Assembly: GCA_050953005.1 (NCBI GenBank)
Contig: JBMNLV010000008.1
Span: 62,001-126,000 of the forward strand
Length of the DNA stretch: 64,000 nucleotides
Direction: 5' to 3'
From: UBA6115 sp050953005
GTDB lineage: Bacteria; Bacillota; Clostridia; Christensenellales; Aristaeellaceae
The notes beneath the pieces are model-generated. The model ran no database searches, was not told the origin of the DNA, and saw nothing but the letters and a program-made list of their open reading frames with translations. This document shows, piece by piece, positions 1 to 9,169 of the stretch. The position numbers and the translations under genes are program-made. Each line of letters opens with the position of its first letter. The first letter of the stretch is position 1.

Positions 1-1
1 C

Positions 2-454
2 GATATTAAAAAAACCATCGCGCAAGGCACTGCGGCAGAGCTGGAAGGTGTCCCACTGACAGTCAGTGAGATTGTCCTGGAGGCGATGGGTAAAAAGTAT
101 GCTGTCATCGCCTTAAGTGAGGATACAATATCGCGTCTGGGAGGCATCGGCAAGCTGATCACTAACCCGCTTACCATCACCCTGTTATACAAGGCACAGC
201 GAACCACCACCTTGCTTCCGGCCAGCGCGGTGCGTACGGATTCTGATGGCAGCAGCTATGTCTTTGCGGTTCAGCAAAACTGGGGTGGTTTGTTGGGGAA
301 TATGCAGTATATTCTGAAGAAGCAGCCGATTTCCGTTCTTGAAAAATCCAACAGGTTGGTCGCCATCAGCGAGGACCTGAGCTACCTTGAAATCGCAGAT
401 CGGGAGGATCGCATGGTGAGCGATGGTCAAGTGGTCATGGAATATGTGGATTAA
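2..454 (+). CDS. HlyD-type efflux periplasmic adaptor, C-terminal part (cut by window start)
   Basis: The reading frame is open from the first bases of the window to a TAA at 452-454, so only the last 150 residues are visible. The segment LPASAVRTDSDGSSYVFAV followed by a region ending in DRMVSDGQVV matches the C-terminal beta-barrel and membrane-proximal part of HlyD/MacA-like adaptors of efflux pumps (family knowledge). Such adaptors link an inner-membrane ABC permease to export. The next gene, overlapping by about 30 bases, looks like a MacB-type permease, which supports the call. The N-terminal membrane anchor and coiled coil lie outside the window. Confidence 0.7.
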   Translation, partial: DIKKTIAQGTAAELEGVPLTVSEIVLEAMGKKYAVIALSEDTISRLGGIGKLITNPLTITLLYKAQRTTTLLPASAVRTDSDGSSYVFAVQQNWGGLLGNMQYILKKQPISVLEKSNRLVAISEDLSYLEIADREDRMVSDGQVVMEYVD

Positions 455-1649
455 GCGCACTCTTACATTTCTGTTTGTCTGTTTGTTGGCAGGCTTGTTT
501 GCGGTGCAGTCGCAAAAGGCGCCCCCTTTGTTGCAGTATGTCTTTTTACCACCGGATTTGTCGGTAGATCACGCTGCATTTGGAGAAGACAACGGGGAAA
601 ATGAAGATACGGAAAGGAATGAACCGCTTAAACCACTTGACGTATTTCTTAAAGGATGGGACAGTTTTCTTGAGGAACAGCAAAACAGCTTGACTGCTGC
701 CATCCTTTGTGCGCACTACCCCTTCGTCACAATGCAGACTGAACAGGGCGGAAGCGCCAGCGGGGAGCTGCTTGCTGTGACAGGTCAGCTGCATACGCTC
801 CCACAGGGTATTCTGTTGAGCGGACGGCATCTTTATCAGGAAGAGGTGGAGATGGGGACTTCCTCTGCTGTGCTGGATGAAGGCTTGGCTATCGCGCTGT
901 TTCGACAGGGTGATCCGGTGGGAATGACTTTTACGCTCAATGACCAGTGTTTTACAGTGGTGGGTGTGGTGCGCCATGCCCGCACGGTGGGGGACAGGGC
1001 GGAATATGGATTGATGGTGCCTCTCAAGGCTTTTGACAAGCAACCGCAGTGGGAAGTTATGACAGTGCAGTTGATGCCCCAGGGCGGCAGTGGAACACGC
1101 AAAGGCCTGGAAAATGCTTTGGGTTCATGGCAGCAGGGAGGGCAGGCTATTGATCTGGTCAAAGAAAAGTATCGTACCCTACTGCCGCTGCGTGTACTAA
1201 TATGCCTGATTGTTTTTTCGCTGGCTCTGATTTGGCTGCGGTATGCCAGGCGGCTATCCGTCTCCCTGGTGGCTAATGACAGGCAAAGATTAGAGAAGCA
1301 TTATGCATTGGAATTGATGCCGCGTTTTATTTTAAGCGGAGTTTTGATTGTATTGATGCATCTGGTTGGCGTTGGCGTGATGATTCTTGCGTTCATTCAA
1401 CTGCTTGAACCGGTTTATGTGTTTCCGGAATGGGTGCCGGCCATCCTGGTAGAACCGCGTGAAATCGCTGCGACTTTTTGGCATAATCGAAGCCTGGTTA
1501 ACGGTCTGGTCAGCCTGCGCAGCAAGGAATTGCTGTATCTGGGTGCGTTACGATCCTACCTGATCGCACTGGCTGCTGTGATAGCTGGTTTGCTGATTAC
1601 CCCTATGGGCAAACTGTACCGCCTTTCCGGCGCTAAAGAAAAGGGCTAG
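423..1649 (+). CDS. MacB/FtsX-like ABC transporter permease
   Basis: The protein has 408 residues. A hydrophobic segment (about 11-29) is followed by a large extracytoplasmic domain (about 30-250) and three C-terminal membrane segments (about 254-274, 301-327, 378-396). This is the topology of MacB/LolC-type permeases. The external domain contains SSAVLDEGLAIALF and FTVVGVVRHA, typical of the MacB periplasmic core. It overlaps the upstream adaptor, so the two are probably translated together as an efflux or stress-response system; the ATPase is not in view. The start is uncertain: ATG at 423 has a poorly spaced GGGAGG, and ATG at 447 (MWIKRTL) is a good alternative. Confidence 0.65.
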   Translation: MVKWSWNMWIKRTLTFLFVCLLAGLFAVQSQKAPPLLQYVFLPPDLSVDHAAFGEDNGENEDTERNEPLKPLDVFLKGWDSFLEEQQNSLTAAILCAHYPFVTMQTEQGGSASGELLAVTGQLHTLPQGILLSGRHLYQEEVEMGTSSAVLDEGLAIALFRQGDPVGMTFTLNDQCFTVVGVVRHARTVGDRAEYGLMVPLKAFDKQPQWEVMTVQLMPQGGSGTRKGLENALGSWQQGGQAIDLVKEKYRTLLPLRVLICLIVFSLALIWLRYARRLSVSLVANDRQRLEKHYALELMPRFILSGVLIVLMHLVGVGVMILAFIQLLEPVYVFPEWVPAILVEPREIAATFWHNRSLVNGLVSLRSKELLYLGALRSYLIALAAVIAGLLITPMGKLYRLSGAKEKG

Positions 1650-2899
1650 AGCAGTGATCTTAGACTGAGACTGCTGGCGGCGTGCTGCAACTTTTCTTTT
1701 TTAATGTGCAGCCAGGCACAGTAAATCATCAGCCCGGCAGCAATCGATTGCAGGATTACACATACCAGATTAAGCGTGCTAATGCCCCGGGTTTCTACCA
1801 GCCAGCCTGCTGTTGAATTGCTGATGATAGCCGACAGCGCGCCGCTGGCAGTAACAAGGGACTGGCCTCGCACGCGCTCGTTGGGCCGGACAATGTTGTT
1901 GACAAAATAAACAGAAGAGATCCCATACAAGCCATAACAAAACACACTGAAGGCCATGGCTGCATAAATCCCTCCAATGCTGCGCGACAGGTAAATAATC
2001 AGTGATTTGATAAAATATGCGAATGCTGAGACGCTTAGGATGGCGCGCGGACGAAAGCGCCGCAGCAGGAAAGGGCTGAGGAACATCGCAGGCATTTCTA
2101 CCCCTGCTTGCAGAAACATGGCCACACCCAAAGCCGCTTCATTGCCGCCCTTTGACTCAATTACGCGGGGTAAAAACAGCATCATGTTGCTTTGACCGGC
2201 GCTCATGAATATTGATGAGAGCAAAAAGACCTGCATGACCAGGTTCGAACGCAGCATTTGCCGGAGGCTGGTATGTGGCACCGGCTGCGCGAGGTCGGGA
2301 ATGGCGCTCTCATCCGGGGGCCTTCGTCCCGGCCGGGGCATCACCAAAACCATGAGAATTGAAATCGCGATGCAGATCAGACAGATGGGCATCAAAATCC
2401 CCGGGCTGAACCGGTCCAGCAAAAGCCCCAGGAAGTAAGCGAAAATTGCGTACATCAGGGCGCTGACTCCGCGTGGCCAGCCCAGGTTGACAGGAAGACC
2501 TTCATTGACAAACTGGATGATCTGCGCATTGTACAGACCTGGCATGCCACTCATCATTCCGCCGGCCAGCGCATAGGTCAGAAGCATCATGATAAGCGGC
2601 ATGGGCACCAGTGCCAGCAGGCTGACCAGTCCCAGGATAGCCAGATAAATGACTGTAATTATTTTTTTGAGCGGTATCCGGTCATTTGCATCAGAAAATG
2701 ATGAAATCCCCAACTGGAATATAATGGATATCAGAGATACAATGGAGGCGGTTAAGCCGATCAGCGCATCAGAGAAACCATAATATGACAAATAGACAGC
2801 CATAAAACCAGAATACACACACATCGCCAGCCAATAGCTTGAGTGCATGCCAGCGAAAATGGCTTCAATGTGGAAGGTTTTGGATCTGCCCTTTTGCAT
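1646..2899 (-). CDS. MFS transporter
   Basis: A 417-residue protein with about 12 hydrophobic helices and short loops, the size and pattern of the major facilitator superfamily. The charged loop after the second or third helix (SFSDANDRIPLKK) fits the conserved MFS loop 2-3. The N-terminus and overall style resemble the LacY/nucleoside-symporter-like MFS group, but the substrate cannot be read from sequence. It is divergent from the GH4 glycosidase gene at 3103, with about 200 bases between them, so import of an oligosaccharide or glycoside is a reasonable guess only. Its 3' end overlaps the convergent permease gene by 4 bases. Confidence 0.85.
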   Translation of the reverse strand: MQKGRSKTFHIEAIFAGMHSSYWLAMCVYSGFMAVYLSYYGFSDALIGLTASIVSLISIIFQLGISSFSDANDRIPLKKIITVIYLAILGLVSLLALVPMPLIMMLLTYALAGGMMSGMPGLYNAQIIQFVNEGLPVNLGWPRGVSALMYAIFAYFLGLLLDRFSPGILMPICLICIAISILMVLVMPRPGRRPPDESAIPDLAQPVPHTSLRQMLRSNLVMQVFLLSSIFMSAGQSNMMLFLPRVIESKGGNEAALGVAMFLQAGVEMPAMFLSPFLLRRFRPRAILSVSAFAYFIKSLIIYLSRSIGGIYAAMAFSVFCYGLYGISSVYFVNNIVRPNERVRGQSLVTASGALSAIISNSTAGWLVETRGISTLNLVCVILQSIAAGLMIYCAWLHIKKEKLQHAASSLSLRSLL

Positions 2900-3041
2900 C
2901 CTGTCCTCCGTTGATAGTAACCTGTTCCATCATACGGGAAGCAAAATTCTTGTCAAGACAAGATGTCAAAAAGAACAGCGAAGAACCTAAATAATGTGTA
3001 AAGTCTTGTTGAAAGTCCGTGCATGAGGAGAGATGATACGC

Positions 3042-3047
3042 TATAAT
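3042..3047 (+). promoter_or_regulatory. TATAAT -10 element before the GH4 gene
   Basis: A perfect TATAAT lies 55 bases upstream of the GH4 start codon, in the divergent intergenic region shared with the MFS gene. No good -35 box is found at 16-18 bases upstream, so an activator may be needed. Confidence 0.35.
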
Positions 3048-3102
3048 ATATAATAAATACAGGCAGCCTTTGCGTTGCTGGAAAACAACACAGGAGAGTG
3101 TC

Positions 3103-4422
3103 ATGTCAAAGAGAATCGCTTTTATTGGAGCCGGCAGCTTTGGTTTTACCCGCAGTCTGGTGCGTGACCTTCTATCCTTTCCTGCCTTTGCAGATGCCAC
3201 TATTGTGCTGATGGATATTGATGCTGATCGCTTGAGCACCATTACCCGGGCTGTGAAGCGTATAGTGGAGACGGGGAATTATCCCGCACAAGTCGTTGCA
3301 ACACAGGATCGCGTGGAGGCGTTAAAGGGCGCGCATGGCGTAGTTACCACCATTCTGGCAGGTGATGTGGATATATGGCAGCACGACATTCTGATCCCTA
3401 AAAAATATGGCGTTGATATCAACGTAGGGGATACACGCGGTCCTAGCGGTATCTTCAGGTTTCTGCGCACAGTCAATCCCATTCTGGACATTGCGCAGGA
3501 TATCAGCCGTTACTGTCCTGAAGCGGTTTACTTGAACTATACCAACCCCATGGCCATGCTGTGCCGCGTAGTGCAAGAAAAACACCCCAAGCTGGTCACC
3601 AGCGGATTATGTCACAGCGTGCAGGGCACAGCAGCGATGCTGGCGCGCTGGATTGGCTTGCCGGCGGACGAGATCTCCTACACCTGTGCGGGAATCAATC
3701 ATCAGGCTTTCTACTTGAACTTCCTGCACCGGGGCAAGGATGTCTATCCGCTGATTGACAAAGCCATCCGGGAAAATGCCGATGTCTATAATGAAGAAAT
3801 CGTCCGCAATGAGATTTACCTCGCGATGGGTTATTATGTTACCGAGTCCTCCGGCCACAACAGCGAGTATGTATCCTGGTTCCGCAAGCGCCCGGATCTG
3901 ATAGAAAAATACTGCACCCACAGCACTGGCTGGAACCCGGGAGAATATGCCTATATTCTTAATGAGTATAAGAGCAAGAAGCACACCTGGAAACAGGAAA
4001 TTGATGAATGGTTCAAACAGCCGGTGGATTTGAAACGCGGAGGGGAATATGCCGCGTCCATCTTTAATGCCGTTTTCGGAGATCAGACCATGTATAAGTT
4101 CAATGGTAATGTACGAAACTTCAATCTGATTGACAACCTGCCGTATGGATGCTGTGTAGAGGTACCGGTGCTGGCAAGCAAGCATGGTCTGGAAGCCATC
4201 CATATTGGCAGTCTGCCGCCGCAGCTCGCGCTCATGTGCAGTACCTCAGCTCAAATTGAAGAAATGGCTGTTGAAGCCAGCCTGACAGGCAACCGTGAGC
4301 TGGTGTATCAGGCAATCTGTTATGACCCCTTAACCGCGGCAGTGCTCAGCCTGAAGGAAATTAAAGCTATGACCGATGAGATGTTCGCACAGTTTGAGGA
4401 ATGGTTACCGCAGTTCCAATAA
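3103..4422 (+). CDS. GH4 family glycosidase, alpha-galactosidase-like (MelA type)
   Basis: A 439-residue NAD- and metal-dependent glycoside hydrolase of family 4. Visible are the N-terminal Rossmann motif (IGAGSFGFT, residues 8-16), NYTNPMAM, the metal-ligand motif GLCHS and GINHQAFYL. In GH4 the C-H-S form is typical of alpha-galactosidases (family knowledge), so cleavage of melibiose-like alpha-galactosides is the best guess. Length is normal for the family. The start was chosen at ATG 3103, which has GGAGAG eight bases upstream; an upstream TTG at 3070 has no such support. A divergent MFS carrier and the distant galactokinase (46519) fit a galactoside pathway. Confidence 0.88.
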   Translation: MSKRIAFIGAGSFGFTRSLVRDLLSFPAFADATIVLMDIDADRLSTITRAVKRIVETGNYPAQVVATQDRVEALKGAHGVVTTILAGDVDIWQHDILIPKKYGVDINVGDTRGPSGIFRFLRTVNPILDIAQDISRYCPEAVYLNYTNPMAMLCRVVQEKHPKLVTSGLCHSVQGTAAMLARWIGLPADEISYTCAGINHQAFYLNFLHRGKDVYPLIDKAIRENADVYNEEIVRNEIYLAMGYYVTESSGHNSEYVSWFRKRPDLIEKYCTHSTGWNPGEYAYILNEYKSKKHTWKQEIDEWFKQPVDLKRGGEYAASIFNAVFGDQTMYKFNGNVRNFNLIDNLPYGCCVEVPVLASKHGLEAIHIGSLPPQLALMCSTSAQIEEMAVEASLTGNRELVYQAICYDPLTAAVLSLKEIKAMTDEMFAQFEEWLPQFQ

Positions 4423-4505
4423 GCGTAAGCGGCTGAAAACGAAGCTCATTTTCCCGCCAAATTTGCATGGCTTTGGGCTTTTTGGCTTTTTGGAACAGCT
4501 GTCGC

Positions 4506-4534
4506 TTGCCCCTGAATGCGGCCTATGCTATACT
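4506..4534 (+). promoter_or_regulatory. Candidate sigma-A promoter for aroK
   Basis: TTGCCC at 4506-4511 and TATACT at 4529-4534 are separated by exactly 17 bases. They lie 43 bases before the aroK start codon, after the end of the GH4 gene, so aroK probably has its own transcript. Confidence 0.6.
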
Positions 4535-4576
4535 TCTTTAAAAATCACGAACAGAGATTTCAGGAGGGGGCAAGCG

Positions 4577-5092
4577 ATGCTTCGGATGCATGTATTTTTA
4601 GTTGGCATGTCCGGTGGCGGGAAAACCAGCCTCGGGCGCAAGGCCGCTTCTATCCTGAATTTGCGTTTTGTTGATACCGATCAATTGGTCAGTGACATGA
4701 TGGGGATGTCTGTCAATGGCATTTATGACACCCTGGGGGAAGACTTTTTCCGCAATGCCGAGACCGGTGTCCTGATGGAAGTGGTCTCGCAGGAGCCTTG
4801 TCTGGTATCCACCGGAGGTGGCTTGCCTACGGTGAAGGAAAATGTGTTGATCATGCAAAACCATGGCGTTATTATTCATATTGACCGACCGCTTGATCAA
4901 ATCCTCTCAGATATAAAAGTAGATCGCCGTCCCACGCTTAAGGATGGTTCACGTGAGGATGTCATTCATGAGTACAATAAACATATTGGTTTTTACCATG
5001 CCTGTGCGGATTACACACTGGATAATTCCTATGGCTTTGTGCTTGGAGCATCGCGTCTGGCTGAAATGATCGAACAAGTTGCATCCGATTGA
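4577..5092 (+). CDS. aroK: Shikimate kinase
   Basis: The 171-residue protein phosphorylates shikimate to shikimate 3-phosphate in aromatic amino acid synthesis. Walker A is GMSGGGKTS (residues 10-18). The shikimate-binding aspartates D33/D35 are in FVDTD. GEDFFRNAE (54-62) holds the substrate arginine R59, STGGG is at 78-82, and the lid region has DRRPTL. The start is ATG 4577, just after GGAGGGGG; the frame is open further upstream but without a ribosome site. It stands alone rather than in an aro operon. Confidence 0.93.
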   Translation: MLRMHVFLVGMSGGGKTSLGRKAASILNLRFVDTDQLVSDMMGMSVNGIYDTLGEDFFRNAETGVLMEVVSQEPCLVSTGGGLPTVKENVLIMQNHGVIIHIDRPLDQILSDIKVDRRPTLKDGSREDVIHEYNKHIGFYHACADYTLDNSYGFVLGASRLAEMIEQVASD

Positions 5093-5177
5093 ATATAAGA
5101 TTGATTTTAGTTTTTGTCGCTTCAGCGTGAATGCGGTTTCGTGGAATAAATAAATCTCTGTTGTCCTCACTTGTATA

Positions 5178-5438
5178 TCAACGCGCAGAATCTTTCGGAG
5201 CGTTTTTTTCTTCTACAAACCAACGGTTAAAGCTATCCTGAAAAAGGATGGTTCTGCGCTGTCCGATGCGTATTGTGTAGCGCAGTCCGTTGCCGCCCGC
5301 ATAAACAGCAATGGCCTGTCTGGATTCCAGCACCCTATCAATTGTCATGTATTGGCGATGGAAGGCCAGCCACCGTGGTTGGACAATGCCCAGTTCATCC
5401 GTGTCAAAACCAACCGCTACATATGTTTTGATTGCCAT
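5178..5438 (-). CDS. Small uncharacterised protein (86 aa)
   Basis: I do not recognise this protein with confidence. It begins MAIKTYVAVGFDTD and contains PRWLAFHRQYMTIDRVL, a GGNGLRYTIRIG stretch and a terminal RWFVEE. The alternation of aromatic and basic residues suggests a compact beta-rich fold, loosely like small DUF proteins with a W-x-x-x-x-x-Y strand pair. The start ATG at 5438 was preferred over a GTG at 5459 because GCGGAGG lies at the right distance. It sits between aroK and a broken transposase, with no operon partner. Confidence 0.6.
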   Translation of the reverse strand: MAIKTYVAVGFDTDELGIVQPRWLAFHRQYMTIDRVLESRQAIAVYAGGNGLRYTIRIGQRRTILFQDSFNRWFVEEKNAPKDSAR

Positions 5439-5539
5439 GATGTTCACCTCCGCTTTCACAATAACACGAACGAGTGTTCTCGTAAAGCTATGGAGGGAAT
5501 GCGCAGAAGATAGGCTGGCATTGCTGTTAACTGTGAATC

Positions 5540-6430
5540 TTAAATGGATAAGATCTCCGAGTATGCCGAATATAAAAGAACTATTCTGTGACCACGCAGC
5601 ATAAACTGCCCGAAAGCATAATTCTGCTTGATTACTCCAAACGTTCCCTCAACCTGGATCGAGCGGTTCATCCTCAGCATAATACCTTTCCCGCTGATAA
5701 TTCTGGCCAGGGACTCCGCTCGCTGGGCGATGAACCTCTTGGACACCTGAAGCTTCCGATTCCCCCTGGATCTGGCGCATTGCTTCTTCCCGGGACAGCC
5801 GTCACAGCCTTCACACTCATAGTAACTGATCTGACTTTCAAACCCGCTTTTGCTTCTGCGTATCCCCTCGTATTGCAGCCGGAGTTTCTTGCCCTGCTGA
5901 CAGGTATGCTCGTCCAACAAGGAATCGTCTCTTCTTCCATACAAAGCTATACTTGTTCGCGTTCGCCTCAATCTTTGTTCCATCCACAACAAGTGCTCAT
6001 AACAAATTTCTCCCTTTTCGCCAAGGAGCTTTACCAGGGTATAAAACAAGGCTTCTGAACAGCCGGCCAGCCGCTGGCTGCGAAACCTTGCGATCTCATG
6101 ATAATTGGGCGCTTTCTCTTCATTGAGTAGCCGGATAAAATTGATGTCCCGTTTGCAGGCGCTTTCTATACCCCGGCAGGAGCAGATGCCTTCCATGCCG
6201 GCATACAGGAGTACCTTGAGCAGCGTGACGGGATTGGTTTCGGGGCCTTACGGCCGAGGCGTTTGCAGGCGTTCCTCAGTGAACTCAAATCCATCTCATC
6301 CACTGTTTGATCTAAGAGCCGCATACTGTCGTTCGCCGGGATGATCCTTTCAGCAAATGCGCAAATGCCTCGTCAATTCTTAGTTGCACATTTCGCGCGC
6401 CTTTACGATAATGTGTCTGGTGGCTATTGT
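5540..6430 (-). pseudogene. Broken IS1182-type transposase
   Basis: The minus strand encodes pieces of an IS1182-group DDE transposase. The C-terminal 218 residues (6196 to 5540) carry YHEIARFRSQRLAG, a CEGCDGCPGKKQC cysteine cluster and FGVIKQNYAFGQFMLRG, all characteristic of this group. The N-terminal part (FAERIIPANDSMRLLD, then a VDEMDLSSLRNACKRLGRK-like stretch) is in another frame. The break is near 6235, and a second frame change lies around 6345. The element is therefore inactive. Terminal inverted repeats were not found with confidence. Confidence 0.8.
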
Positions 6431-6450
6431 TTTCCACACATCAATTCTGC

Positions 6451-6537
6451 CAAAAAACAGAGCCGGTGTCGCCGCTTTCGCTGCTTCCAGGCTCTGTTTT
6501 TCCCTTAGTTAAGGGGCCGTAGTTTTGCTACAGCCCC
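6451..6537 (-). terminator. Two hairpins after the S41 protease gene; outer one terminator-like
   Basis: Downstream of the protease gene on the minus strand, an inner hairpin (GGGGC/GCCCC arms with a GTAG/CTAC extension, 6513-6537) is followed by a second one. The second has perfect 11-base arms, AAAACAGAGCC and GGCTCTGTTTT, about 24 bases apart (6454-6500). On the minus strand it runs directly into a T tract, the form of a rho-independent terminator. Confidence 0.6.
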
Positions 6538-6561
6538 CTCTACCGTTTGTAATGTTGTGAG

Positions 6562-7776
6562 CTAATCCAAAGTTTTTAACACCGCTTCATAAGCGGCTGC
6601 CAGCTGAGGATCCGCCAGGTCTGCTGTTTCAAAAAACTTATCCTGAAGTTCTTCCGGCATCTCTACTACCAGGTCAGGCGTGATGCCTTCCTTGTGCACC
6701 TTGCGTCCCAGAGGGGAAAAGTATTGTGCCGCAGTAAACTGGAAGCCGGATTTATCGTTGTCCAGTGGTACAACATATTGGATGACGCCCTTGCCGAAGG
6801 TGGTGGTTCCAACAATCTGTGCGCGTCTATGGTCCTGCAGCGCAGCTGCCAGAATTTCTGACGCGGAGGCCGAGTTGCCATTGACCAGAATGGTCAGGGG
6901 CATGGTGTCAGCGCCGGACTGGGTGATGTGTTCCCTGCGGCGTTGCGAACGATCTTGTGTGTAATAGAGCAATTTTTCATCCAGGAAAATATCTCCAATG
7001 GTTTCCGCGTCTCCCACCCATCCGCCGGGATTGTCGCGCAGGTCAAAAATCAAATGCTGCATGCCCTGGGCTTTCAGATCATTGTAAGCTTCTCGGAAGG
7101 CTTCCATGCTTCCGCCTGCAAACTCATACAGGACGATGTAACCAACCTTGCTGTCAATCATCTTGTGCTCGGTGCGGTTGACCACAATGTTGGCCTTGAC
7201 CAGGTCAAAGGGAATCACCTCGCCGTTTCGGATGATTTCGATATGTACCTTTTCACCCGGGATACCGCGCATGATATCCACCGCGTCCTGCATGGTGGCG
7301 GTGGATACACTGAGATCCTCCACCGCATAGAAGACATCGCCTTTTTTCAATCCTGCGCGCTCGGCTGGAGTGTCTTTGAACACACGCACAATGGTGACAG
7401 AGCTGTCCTTGTGATTGCCCAGCATCAGCACGCCAATGCCTGCGTATTTGCCGCTGTCGTCTTCCTTCAGTTTTTCCCATGCTTTCTGGGGATAATAAAA
7501 GGAATAAGCATCACCAAGCCCTGCGAGCAGGCCCTGAATTGCGCCATCCATCATGTCCTGAGTGTTTGGCTCTTCATAAAAATAAGCGTCCACATACTGC
7601 TTGACTTCATCAAGCAGCGCGTACTGCTTGAGCCGTTCATATTCTTCCTTTGGGATAGTTACTGTTTCGTTCCTGCCGGAACTAAACCAGTTGGCGCCGG
7701 CCAACATCGGGACGGTAATCAGAAGTGCTGCCAGAAGGAGAACGGCAAAACGGGACAGTTTAAAGCTTCGCTTCAT
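6562..7776 (-). CDS. S41 family C-terminal processing protease with PDZ domain
   Basis: A 404-residue serine protease of the CtpA group, anchored or secreted through an N-terminal hydrophobic segment (about residues 9-27). A PDZ domain follows (YAGIGVLML to ...GIPGEKVHIEI, about 105-190). The catalytic part has RDNPGG, the nucleophile region NGNSASASE (Ser near 305) and the lysine in TTFGKGVIQ (near 329). These proteases trim or degrade envelope proteins. ATG 7776 was chosen because AAAGGA precedes it; the frame is open further upstream. It is 13 bases after the regulator gene, so probably co-transcribed. Confidence 0.92.
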   Translation of the reverse strand: MKRSFKLSRFAVLLLAALLITVPMLAGANWFSSGRNETVTIPKEEYERLKQYALLDEVKQYVDAYFYEEPNTQDMMDGAIQGLLAGLGDAYSFYYPQKAWEKLKEDDSGKYAGIGVLMLGNHKDSSVTIVRVFKDTPAERAGLKKGDVFYAVEDLSVSTATMQDAVDIMRGIPGEKVHIEIIRNGEVIPFDLVKANIVVNRTEHKMIDSKVGYIVLYEFAGGSMEAFREAYNDLKAQGMQHLIFDLRDNPGGWVGDAETIGDIFLDEKLLYYTQDRSQRRREHITQSGADTMPLTILVNGNSASASEILAAALQDHRRAQIVGTTTFGKGVIQYVVPLDNDKSGFQFTAAQYFSPLGRKVHKEGITPDLVVEMPEELQDKFFETADLADPQLAAAYEAVLKTLD

Positions 7777-7789
7777 ATAATGTATCCTT

Positions 7790-8854
7790 TCATGAGGGAT
7801 TGCAGCTTGAGTTTTGATGCTTTTTACGCAGGTCGTTAAGCAGTTTAAACAGCATGGCATCGCGGAAATGGCGCAGGTCAAGGCCGGTTACCTTTTGAAT
7901 TTTATCCAGCCGGTATACCAGCGTATTGCGATGTATGTACAAATCACGCGCGGCATCTGTCAGGTTGAGGTCTCTGCTGATGAAAACATTCACCGTGTCA
8001 AGCATTTCTTCGTTGAACAGTTTCTCGGTGGCGGGGTTGAATAATTCAGCGATGTAAGGCTCAGCTTGTCGGGGCGCGCAGTCCATCATAAAACGCTCCA
8101 GCACTAAATTTTCATGATCGAATATTTGTGATTTTAACCCGAACAGGCTACCAACCCGGATCGCCTGGTCTGCCTGCTCATAAGAGCGGGACAAGTCGCA
8201 CAGGCTGGGGGCTATCCCGCCAATACCAATAATTGCCTGAAGGCCCAGCTCGTTTTGCAAGGTATCCTGGAGCGCCATGGCATACTCCACCAAATCTTTG
8301 TGTTCGTCCTCATTCAGTGCGCGTACCAGAGCCAGGCTGTCGTAACCCAGCGGAACAAACAAATCATTGTCCATCTGAGGGACATACTCGGCCAATTCCT
8401 CATAAGAGACCTGGCGGCCGGCTCCGGGCAGGCTGAGCAGCATCACGCGCCGGGGAATGTCACGGAGGAGATCATCCCTGTGCATGAGATTTTCCAGCTC
8501 GCGCTGTGTCAATTCTCCTAATAACAGGCGCTTTAATGCGTTGCTGAATTCAGTTGTGATGCCCTGTTCGTGCTTGAACGCTAAAATTAAACGGGCACAC
8601 AAAGTCAACAGATCGTGAGCCTCCGGCTTGTCTTTCGTGACCAAAGTTTGCACCTCATAGCCGGGCAAGGTTAAAAACAAGTAACCGGACTTGGATACCG
8701 GGATGTTTTCCTGTAGTGAGGCGGGCAACAAGAAGGTGTCCGGCTGATGGGGCACCAGGCAGCGCCCTTGCCGATCCAACAAAAAAACTGATTGTTCCAG
8801 AGCGGAAAACAATTCGTTGATTTTCTGCAGTACCGCGTCACCCAATAAGCTCAC
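7790..8854 (-). CDS. CdaR/PucR-type transcriptional regulator
   Basis: A 354-residue protein. The C-terminus (about 290-345) reads NLTDAARDLYIHRNTLVYRLDKI, the typical PucR C-terminal helix-turn-helix of CdaR-like sugar-diacid regulators. Before it lies a GGDEF-like region containing GIGGIAPSLCDLSRSYEQA, and the N-terminal third could be a ligand-sensing domain. It precedes the S41 protease gene in the same direction, which hints at control of that gene, but CdaR proteins often act elsewhere. The effector is unknown. Confidence 0.85.
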   Translation of the reverse strand: MSLLGDAVLQKINELFSALEQSVFLLDRQGRCLVPHQPDTFLLPASLQENIPVSKSGYLFLTLPGYEVQTLVTKDKPEAHDLLTLCARLILAFKHEQGITTEFSNALKRLLLGELTQRELENLMHRDDLLRDIPRRVMLLSLPGAGRQVSYEELAEYVPQMDNDLFVPLGYDSLALVRALNEDEHKDLVEYAMALQDTLQNELGLQAIIGIGGIAPSLCDLSRSYEQADQAIRVGSLFGLKSQIFDHENLVLERFMMDCAPRQAEPYIAELFNPATEKLFNEEMLDTVNVFISRDLNLTDAARDLYIHRNTLVYRLDKIQKVTGLDLRHFRDAMLFKLLNDLRKKHQNSSCNPS

Positions 8855-9169
8855 CTCACAATCAGACTTTTTATATTATAACATTTACGAGGCGTGATGA
8901 CAAAGAATTCCGGAGCCCATGCTTTATGCTTTATAAAACCGCGGCGATCACATTATGGCTGAATTTGCATACTATCTTTTAACAGGTTACGTTGGTTACG
9001 TTGGAGGCAGGATGAGGCAGAATGAAAGCCCGAATGAAAGCCCCGAAGCCCCGAAATGAAAGCCCCGAAATGAAAGCTGCTTTTTGCTTGCAATACCATG
9101 TAATCGATGGTATTTTATTTTATGGCGCTTTTTACTTAGTATCAGCGCAGCATATTCAGGAGGACAGCC
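8855..9169. other. Divergent intergenic region with short tandem repeats
   Basis: About 315 bases without a gene, between the CdaR-like gene and tig. It contains a GTTACGTTG direct duplication (8987-9004), a run of imperfect tandem units built on CGAAATGAAAGCCC (9021-9080), and a hairpin with 8-base arms AATACCAT/ATGGTATT (9092-9114) followed by a T-rich stretch. No convincing -35/-10 pair for tig was found. Confidence 0.6.
9021..9080 (+). repeat. Imperfect tandem repeat upstream of tig
   Basis: Units of about 13-16 bases, AATGAAAGCCCCGA and close variants, repeat four times with small deletions between 9021 and 9080. The arrangement looks like slippage expansion. The repeat ends about 90 bases before the tig start codon. 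Confidence 0.7.

Noticed and set aside
3607..4203. A 198-codon frame opposite the GH4 gene
   Set aside because: Antisense to a strongly supported enzyme with all family motifs; no independent support.
6928..7839. A 303-codon open frame opposite the S41 protease gene
   Set aside because: It is the complement of a clear protease gene, has no ribosome site, and its translation is rich in His, Phe and Cys with no domain pattern; a shadow of codon bias.
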